Assembly: GCA_002483395.1 (NCBI GenBank)
Contig: DLHV01000112.1
Location: 20,476-25,494, forward strand
Source: Chloracidobacterium sp. UBA7659
GTDB lineage: Bacteria; Acidobacteriota; Blastocatellia; Pyrinomonadales; Pyrinomonadaceae
Reading direction: 5' to 3'
Length of the DNA: 5,019 bases
Positions 1-5,019 of the stretch are shown piece after piece. The stretch's first letter is position 1. The number at the start of each line of letters is the position of its first letter. Under the pieces are notes generated by a model, which worked only from the letters and a program-made list of their open reading frames with translations, was not told the DNA's origin and made no database searches. A program made the position numbers and the translations under genes.

Positions 1-1985
1 ATTCGAGCGAAGGCAAGATGTCTTATCTTGAGAAGGTCCTTGAGTTCGACCCTGAAAATGAAGCGGCCGGGGCGGCCTATAAAGCGGCCCGCGACAGCAT
101 CCGAGCCAATCTGCTGGCAGAGGCAAGAACCGCCGCGGTCGCAGGCAATGCTGTTGAAGCAAATGAGCTTTTGGACGCCATACTGGCGGAAGAACCCAAT
201 GCCGAGGATGCGTGGGTGTTGAAATCGCATCTGGCAAATGGTTTTGAAGAGAAGATCGAGGCGTTTAAGCGAGTTCTCGAAATAAACCCGGAAAATGCGA
301 GCGCAAAAGCAAGTCTCGAATCGCTGACATCGATCATGGATGCTGTGGCGCCGAAGGTGTCTGAAGCAATTGTCGAGGAATCGACGTCGCCCGCTGACGT
401 TGTTGAAGACGTGCCACAGTTCACAGAATTCGCAGGAGACTTGGCACCAGCCCATGAATATGTCGAAGAAACCGGCACAACGGCGCAATCGGTGGAGGAA
501 TTTATGGCTCCCGTGGAGGTTGAAGATGCCGTAAGTTCCCGCGAGGTCTCGTACGAGGGAGTAATTCAGGTAAGCGATACCGAAGAAGCGTCTGAGGAAA
601 GTGAAACCGCTTACAGCCCGGCGGAAATCGTCGATACCGATTCGGAAGGCGAATTCGAGCATTCCTACGCCTACACAAGTTACAGTTTTGTTCCGGCTAA
701 AACGACGGATGAGGCGGAAGTCCCGACGGAATTTGCTCATGGAGCGACGAATGAGTCGACGGAAAGCAGCCCGGCGGAAGTAGAGACTGAGACTGAAGCC
801 ATGCGGCAGGTCGAGGTCGAAGAAATCACGTATGAACTTGCTCCTGAATCGACTAATGGATTTGAACCGCGTGAAGAACCCAAAGAGATCGAAGAAGAAT
901 ATGCGGTCCACGAATCCGTAAGATTTTCAGCAACGGAAGCGACGCCGTTTGCAGATCACGAAAACGATTCCGCCGCCAACGACTATCCGACGATCGCGTC
1001 GATCAATCTCGATCCTGAATCGTTTGGGATCGTGCAGAATTTCGGCTCTGCGGAAAATCTGTCCGAAGGTGTGCCCGCACAAAAGGAAAACGACGTGTTC
1101 AACGTGCCGTTCGATACGACAATGTTCGGCGGAACCATTCCGAGGCCCGACGGTGGCCTTGAACAGGCGGTACCGGATGTACCGACTGGCTTTGAAACGC
1201 GGATAGTTTCAAGCACGGACGCTCCGCGAGTCAACCACGCGACAACTCCCTGCTCATTTTGTACCGTCGAGAATGACGCTCAGGCCGTTGTTTGCCAAGG
1301 CTGCATGGCAGTGCTTACCCTGGCGGATCTCGAAATGCTGCTCGCAAACCATAATGCCGATAAGTCGTTAATCCGTCAGGCGGTCGAAAGAATGGAAGGT
1401 GAAAGGTCGTCCCGCGATTTTGACGAGGCTGACCTGACAACGCTCGGCATCGGCCACCTCAATCTCCGCAACCTGCAGTATGCCTATGACTATCTGCACG
1501 AAGCTTCGCAGCTTAATCCAAATAACGTCGTTCTCGCGAGTCAGGCCAATGCCTTGTTGATCAGGCTCGAAGAAATAAAACAGCAGGATGCGGCCCATGA
1601 ATCGATGGCCAAGGGGAAAACGATCCTCGTCGTCGACGACAGCCCGACTGTGCGCAAGTTAATTTCAGGAAAACTGGAAAAATGCGGCCATGACGTTTTT
1701 TGCTCTAACGATGGCGTAGAAGCCATGGAGCGGCTCCAGGATTTACGACCCGATCTCGTTCTGCTCGACATCACGATGCCGAGAATGGACGGATACCAGG
1801 TATGCAAGCTTATCCGCAGCAACAACGCGACCAAGGACGTTCCGGTCGTGATGATCTCCGGCAAAGATGGATTTTTCGACAAGGTTCGTGGCCGGATGGC
1901 CGGCACCTCAGGCTACATCACAAAACCATTCGGACCGGAAACTTTGATGAAGGCCGTCGAATCGTATCTCAACGGTGGAGCGTAG
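1..1985 (+). CDS. TPR / zinc-ribbon / PilG-like receiver response regulator, probably partial at 5' end
   Basis: Output protein of a chemosensory system: a C-terminal receiver accepts phosphate from a CheA-type kinase. Numbering from the ATG at 18 (655 residues): TPR-like helices at about 1-104; an acidic, probably disordered linker at about 107-410; a zinc-ribbon-like CxxC pair (C412, C415, C426, C429); a TPR at about 472-517; the receiver at about 533-652. The receiver has the acid pocket D540/D541, phosphoacceptor D584, S614 and K636. Its stretch SGKDGFFDKVRGRMAG before the TKPF motif closely resembles PilG of type IV pilus chemotaxis. The frame is open to the left edge and the codons before the ATG (S-S-E-G-K) continue a TPR: this part aligns without gaps to residues 75-96. 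The ATG at 18 is therefore probably an internal Met, although a weak AAGG lies 4 bases before it. The next gene follows after 13 bases. Function is inferred as PilG-like; the N-terminal partners are unknown. Confidence 0.93.
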   Translation, partial: SSEGKMSYLEKVLEFDPENEAAGAAYKAARDSIRANLLAEARTAAVAGNAVEANELLDAILAEEPNAEDAWVLKSHLANGFEEKIEAFKRVLEINPENASAKASLESLTSIMDAVAPKVSEAIVEESTSPADVVEDVPQFTEFAGDLAPAHEYVEETGTTAQSVEEFMAPVEVEDAVSSREVSYEGVIQVSDTEEASEESETAYSPAEIVDTDSEGEFEHSYAYTSYSFVPAKTTDEAEVPTEFAHGATNESTESSPAEVETETEAMRQVEVEEITYELAPESTNGFEPREEPKEIEEEYAVHESVRFSATEATPFADHENDSAANDYPTIASINLDPESFGIVQNFGSAENLSEGVPAQKENDVFNVPFDTTMFGGTIPRPDGGLEQAVPDVPTGFETRIVSSTDAPRVNHATTPCSFCTVENDAQAVVCQGCMAVLTLADLEMLLANHNADKSLIRQAVERMEGERSSRDFDEADLTTLGIGHLNLRNLQYAYDYLHEASQLNPNNVVLASQANALLIRLEEIKQQDAAHESMAKGKTILVVDDSPTVRKLISGKLEKCGHDVFCSNDGVEAMERLQDLRPDLVLLDITMPRMDGYQVCKLIRSNNATKDVPVVMISGKDGFFDKVRGRMAGTSGYITKPFGPETLMKAVESYLNGGA

Positions 1986-1990
1986 GTCTC

Positions 1991-1996
1991 AGAGGA
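1991..1996 (+). promoter_or_regulatory. Ribosome binding site for the cheW-like gene
   Basis: AGAGGA lies 2 bases before the ATG at 1999, which is closer than usual. It favours that ATG over the in-frame GTG at 1975, which would overlap the end of the upstream response regulator gene and add eight residues (MERRSQRK) that do not look like part of the CheW family. Confidence 0.5.
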
Positions 1997-1998
1997 AA

Positions 1999-2526
1999 AT
2001 GAGCAGCCTGGAACAAAGAACAGAATTGCTTTCTTCGGGTGATCTGTCGAACACGACACTGCTTTCAATTGGCGATGAACGGCCCGCCGCGGAAAAATGC
2101 GAAAAGTTCGTCGCATTTTTATTGGGAAACAGCACTTATTGCATTTCCTCCAAGACGGTGGCCGAAGTCGTTCATCCGCTAACGGTTTCTCCGCTTCCGA
2201 CGGCCCCCGCGTCAATCTCAGGTATAGCCGCATTCCGAGGCGAGGTTGTGGCGGTGATAAACATAAAAAAGATCCTCGGTCTGGAGGAATCGGTCGCGAA
2301 CGGCAAAGCCAAACTCATTATTCTGCGCTCGAATGCAAAGGCCACCCAGTTTGCGATTCCGGTCGACTCCATGTACGAGCTTATCTCGGTCGGTCCCGAA
2401 GCAATATCCTCCGATCCAGGTTCGATGTCCAACGGGATGACTCGGATAGTGAAACATGAAAGCAATGTTTTCAGAATGATAGACACCTCGATCTTGCTCG
2501 AAAGACTCGAAAGCAGTATCGGCTAG
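1999..2526 (+). CDS. cheW: CheW-like coupling protein (PilI type)
   Basis: Cytoplasmic adaptor expected to link chemoreceptors to a CheA-type histidine kinase; it has no catalytic activity of its own. The product is 175 residues: a poorly conserved N-terminal tail of about 35 residues, then one CheW domain at about 36-172. Family signs are the beta strand KFVAFLLGNSTYCI, the block ISGIAAFRGEVVAVINIKKI with the conserved Arg-Gly pair (R80, G81) that precedes the 'pVidl' strand, and FAIPVDSMYELISV later. In E. coli CheW the equivalent NLRG arginine is at the receptor/kinase contact surface. The gene sits 13 bases after the response regulator gene and 19 bases before a receptor gene, the expected company for PilI in a Pil-Chp-like operon. 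The start at 1999 was chosen for its Shine-Dalgarno-like AGAGGA; a GTG at 1975 is possible. The CheW family call is secure; assignment to the pilus branch rests on the neighbours. Confidence 0.93.
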   Translation: MSSLEQRTELLSSGDLSNTTLLSIGDERPAAEKCEKFVAFLLGNSTYCISSKTVAEVVHPLTVSPLPTAPASISGIAAFRGEVVAVINIKKILGLEESVANGKAKLIILRSNAKATQFAIPVDSMYELISVGPEAISSDPGSMSNGMTRIVKHESNVFRMIDTSILLERLESSIG

Positions 2527-2536
2527 TTTTTATCGC

Positions 2537-2540
2537 GGAG
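2537..2540 (+). promoter_or_regulatory. Ribosome binding site for the first receptor gene
   Basis: GGAG with a 5-base spacer to the ATG at 2546, within the 19-base gap after the cheW-like stop. It supports the chosen start. Confidence 0.6.
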
Positions 2541-2545
2541 CGCAA

Positions 2546-4054
2546 ATGGCAGAACCGTCGAAAACTTTCATGCTAAACACGTTAAAGGGCAAAGTCTGGC
2601 TCGCCGTTATTACGCTAGCCGTCATTAACTGCGTAGTTGGCGTGCTGGCGTTCGTTGCCGCGTCATTCCTGACGACAAGCTCGCTTATACCGGTTCTGAC
2701 GACGCTCCTGTGCTCGTCGGCAACGACCGTCGTCTTTGCCTGGTGGATGTCGAACGCACTAATGGCACCCATTGACAAGCTTACTTTGCTTGCAAAAGGT
2801 ATTGAACGCAGCCCGGGGATGTCCCTTCCGAAAACCACGGGATCTTTCGAAACCGATGAACTGCTGCATACAATAAGCCGCACATCGCAGCAGTTGATGA
2901 ATTTCATTGATTTGATGGACGACGTGACGGCGGGAAAGACGGACGCGGCACTGAACCCTCTCGAACATTCAGACCGCATTAGCACTTCATTTCAAAAGCT
3001 CGTCGGCAAAGTCACCGATTCGATCGACGCCAAGAGAGACCTCGACGAACTGCGGTTTGCCGTCAATCAGATTTCAAGCGAGATCGCCGGACTGCAGCGG
3101 GGCGAACGCGTTCAAGTTCGCAGTGAATTTGAGATAATCAAACCGATCTCGGACGCATTGCGATTTCTGATCGACCGTCAGGCGGAACTAACCCGCGGCG
3201 TCCAAGTGAATTCAGCGGAGCTGAAAAATTTGACCGCGGACGGAAAGAAAAAGATCCGCACGGCGATCGAAAAAGACGAATCCAGGAAGAGAAAATTCAA
3301 GACATTGATCGCGGCGATTATGGACGCAAACGGCCAGTCGGACAAATCTACTCGCGAACTTTCATCGGCACTCAGTTTGACCGGCGACCTGCTTGACGAG
3401 ATAGGCAGGGGTTCGATTTCGCCGGCCGAAAACGCAAAAGCGTTGGCCGCCGTTCGCAAACAGTTCGATGCGGCCCTGCATAAGCTGCGTGACGTCGGCG
3501 AACAATCGCTGGCGATCACCCATGTTTCAAAGTCGGTTCAGGACCTTGCCCGGAGGTCGAATATGATCGCCCTGAACACCTCCATCCAGGCAAATGCGGC
3601 GGATCAAACAAGCGGCTTTTCGACGCTGGCGCAGGAGATAACTTCTCTGTCCGAGCGGGCCGAAAAGGCAAACAAAGCGATCTCGAGCATCAGTGACTCA
3701 GTGGTGCGCGATGTCAACGACGCTCACGCCTCGCTGCAATGGATCGCATCCGAAGTTACGAATATCTCTCAGCGGGCGACAAAGGACGAGGACGCAATGG
3801 TCAAGATCACAAGCGTTTTGACTCAGCTCGCTGAATTGCCCGCGAAGATCGACCTCAAAACCATTGAACGTTCGGTAGAGCTTGAGCGAATGCTCCAGAT
3901 TCTTGAGGACTGTTCGGCAAGATCCGACGAGGTGTCGGCCGAACTTCAGTTGTGTGAGGAAAATTATCTTCGCCTTCTGGGGCCTGTCGAAAATCTTCGG
4001 GAGTCGGTCACGTCACGAAAACAGATTCTAACTCCAATCGAGGACCGTGGCTGA
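2546..4054 (+). CDS. Methyl-accepting chemotaxis-like protein with degenerate tip and no sensor domain
   Basis: Receptor-like membrane protein, 502 residues. Two hydrophobic helices (about 17-42 and 46-68) are separated by only a few residues, so they form a hairpin with no room for a periplasmic ligand domain. A HAMP-like segment follows (about 69-117, with the conserved Pro at P75), then two more HAMP-like stretches (about 123-160 and 175-215) and a long predicted coiled coil. The hairpin tip is recognisable at about 339-358: NMIALNTSIQ matches the receptor consensus N-[IL]-L-A-L-N-A-[AS]-[IV]-[EQ]. What follows, ANAADQTSGF, departs from the usual A-A-x-A-G-E-x-G-R-G-F and is one residue shorter. 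The flanking SVQDLARRS also replaces the common I-A-D-Q-T. Membership in the MCP superfamily is well supported by the tip and by the cheW-like gene 19 bases upstream; whether it controls a kinase normally is uncertain. The stop is TGA at 4052-4054. Confidence 0.88.
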   Translation: MAEPSKTFMLNTLKGKVWLAVITLAVINCVVGVLAFVAASFLTTSSLIPVLTTLLCSSATTVVFAWWMSNALMAPIDKLTLLAKGIERSPGMSLPKTTGSFETDELLHTISRTSQQLMNFIDLMDDVTAGKTDAALNPLEHSDRISTSFQKLVGKVTDSIDAKRDLDELRFAVNQISSEIAGLQRGERVQVRSEFEIIKPISDALRFLIDRQAELTRGVQVNSAELKNLTADGKKKIRTAIEKDESRKRKFKTLIAAIMDANGQSDKSTRELSSALSLTGDLLDEIGRGSISPAENAKALAAVRKQFDAALHKLRDVGEQSLAITHVSKSVQDLARRSNMIALNTSIQANAADQTSGFSTLAQEITSLSERAEKANKAISSISDSVVRDVNDAHASLQWIASEVTNISQRATKDEDAMVKITSVLTQLAELPAKIDLKTIERSVELERMLQILEDCSARSDEVSAELQLCEENYLRLLGPVENLRESVTSRKQILTPIEDRG

Positions 4055-4120
4055 ACGACTATGAACGGCGAAAACGGCTTACAGGCGGTCTTAGAGATCC
4101 AGGGAGAAAACTAACCGGCT
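4055..4120 (+). other. 66-base gap between the receptor genes, with a 17-codon mini-ORF
   Basis: The gap holds a short reading frame at 4061-4114 (MNGENGLQAVLEIQGEN, then TAA) ending 6 bases before the next ATG. It is in the same frame as both flanking receptor genes. No Shine-Dalgarno precedes its ATG and the peptide matches no family I recognise, so it may be chance or a small translational-coupling leader. No terminator-like hairpin with a T run was seen, which fits read-through into the next gene. Confidence 0.3.
4101..4106 (+). promoter_or_regulatory. Possible ribosome binding site for the second receptor gene
   Basis: AGGGAG is a good Shine-Dalgarno core, but the 14-base spacer to the ATG at 4121 is longer than usual. 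An in-frame TAA at 4112-4114 rules out an earlier start in this frame, so 4121 is the first usable ATG after the stop. Confidence 0.4.
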
Positions 4121-5019
4121 ATGGAAAACCCCATCTGGAACTTAGTCGTGAAGGCCGCATCGGCGATGGCCTGCTTTATGCTCGTCGTCGGGATCTTTCT
4201 TCTCCTTGCATCATACGCCGGAATCACTGAAAACAAACTTGTTGGCGATGTGACGATTATTTTCGCCGTATTGACCGCGATCTTTGCTCTTGCCGCTGCC
4301 AACTTTGAAAATTCAAGACTGAAACGAGACCAAAAACAGGCGGTTGAAGCCGCGCATCAACTTTCGCATGGCAAGCCGATAGAGCACGAAGTTGAGGGCG
4401 AACTTTTGGAATCTATAAAAAGCATCTCGGATTATCTGGAATCAAAATCGGTAATTGCCGACCGGATCGCCACCGGCGAACTTTTTGACAATGTTGCTCC
4501 GTTATCCGGTTCCGATATTCTCGGACGTTCCATGCAGAATATGGTCGAGAGCCTTCGGAAAACCGTGCAGACACAGGAGTCCCGCGACCGGCTTCACAAT
4601 TCGGTGATGAAGCTTCTCGACGAAGTTTCCGAGGTTTCGGCAGGCGACCTGACCGTCCACGCCGAAGTTGGCCCAGAGATCACCGGGGCGATCGCCGACG
4701 CCTTTAACTCAATGACCCAGAACCTGCGTTCGCTGATCAAACAGGTCAAAGACATCACACACCAGGTTGGCACTTCAGCCGGCTCGATAAACGAAACCAC
4801 CGAGCAGCTTGCTCGCGGAAGCTTTGTTCAAACGTCGCAGATCGCTCGTACGACGGCCGCAATCGCCAGTATGGCGACACAGATCCAGGAAGTTTCCGAA
4901 AATGCCGAACTTTCGGCAAAGGTCGCTGCCGAATCATTGACGACCGCCAGGTCTGGTACAAAGGCGGCAACCGATAATATTAATGCGATGAAGTGCGTTC
5001 GCAAACAGGTTCAGGAAAC
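4121..5019 (+). CDS. pilJ: PilJ-like methyl-accepting chemotaxis protein, partial at 3' end
   Basis: Second chemoreceptor; 299 codons are visible and the frame stays open to the right edge. Two hydrophobic helices (about 12-34 and 42-61) are joined by a loop of only several residues, so the large periplasmic domain of Pseudomonas PilJ is absent. A charged coiled-coil stretch follows, then two HAMP-like modules: about 110-150 (around ATGEL at 117-121) and about 155-205 (SAGDLTVHAEV, then ITGAIADAFNSM), the latter very like the PilJ HAMP. The next part, including SMATQIQEVSENAELSAKVA, matches the first adaptation/signalling helix of PilJ-type receptors. The conserved hairpin tip should lie beyond the window. 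The ATG at 4121 follows an in-frame TAA by 6 bases. It is co-directional with the first receptor gene, so the two may form mixed arrays sharing CheW. The MCP call is secure; the pilJ symbol is by resemblance of the cytoplasmic part only. Confidence 0.88.
   Translation, partial: MENPIWNLVVKAASAMACFMLVVGIFLLLASYAGITENKLVGDVTIIFAVLTAIFALAAANFENSRLKRDQKQAVEAAHQLSHGKPIEHEVEGELLESIKSISDYLESKSVIADRIATGELFDNVAPLSGSDILGRSMQNMVESLRKTVQTQESRDRLHNSVMKLLDEVSEVSAGDLTVHAEVGPEITGAIADAFNSMTQNLRSLIKQVKDITHQVGTSAGSINETTEQLARGSFVQTSQIARTTAAIASMATQIQEVSENAELSAKVAAESLTTARSGTKAATDNINAMKCVRKQVQE

Noticed and set aside
983..1234. Minus-strand open frame of 83 codons
   Set aside because: It lies opposite the linker of the response regulator, has no recognisable domain and is explained as a shadow of the codon bias on the + strand.
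1541..1906. Minus-strand open frame of 121 codons
   Set aside because: It is antisense to the well-conserved receiver domain, and its translation is Ser/Arg-rich with no family resemblance.
1975..1998. GTG at 1975 as the start of the cheW-like gene
   Set aside because: It overlaps the upstream stop region and adds eight basic residues not typical of CheW; the ATG at 1999 has a Shine-Dalgarno-like sequence, though a close one.
2530..2985. Minus-strand open frame of 151 codons
   Set aside because: It is antisense to the membrane hairpin and HAMP region of the first receptor, has no matching domain, and runs against the operon direction.
3530..3670. Frameshift or sequencing error as the cause of the unusual receptor tip
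   Set aside because: The frame is intact on both sides with sensible coiled-coil sequence, and several separate substitutions are present, so a single indel error does not explain it.
4043..4090. Inverted pair GACCG (4043-4047) and CGGTC (4086-4090) as a terminator
   Set aside because: The stem is only 5 bases with a loop of about 38 and no T run follows, so it is best treated as chance.

Overview
The window reads as the middle of one rightward operon for a type IV pilus-type (Pil-Chp-like) chemosensory system. All four supported protein genes lie on the + strand and occupy nearly the whole window, with gaps of only 13 to 66 bases. Moderate GC, long acidic TPR linkers and a PilG-type receiver on a large multidomain protein suggest a soil-type Acidobacteriota (perhaps Blastocatellia/Pyrinomonadales). 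That placement is an inference from style, not from a marker gene.

Left to right: (1) bases 1-1985 encode a large response regulator, probably cut by the left window edge. It has TPR repeats, a very acidic linker of about 300 residues, a four-cysteine zinc-ribbon-like motif, another TPR and a C-terminal PilG/PilH-like receiver with all phosphorylation residues. (2) Bases 1999-2526 encode a single-domain CheW/PilI-like coupling protein. (3) Bases 2546-4054 encode a 502-residue receptor-like protein with a two-helix membrane hairpin, no extracytoplasmic sensor domain, several HAMP-like segments and a clearly degenerate receptor tip. (4) From base 4121 to the right edge an open frame encodes a second, more canonical PilJ-like receptor, also without a periplasmic domain; its tip lies beyond the window.

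Working model: the two receptors dock through CheW to a CheA/PilL-like kinase, which is not in this window and probably lies downstream. The kinase would phosphorylate the receiver of the first protein, whose TPR and zinc-ribbon parts could tether it to pilus or other machinery. Phosphorylation residues, CheW fold and PilJ-like features are seen in the sequence; the partners and a role in twitching or surface sensing are inferred. No RNA genes, mobile elements, CRISPR arrays, terminators or convincing promoters were seen.
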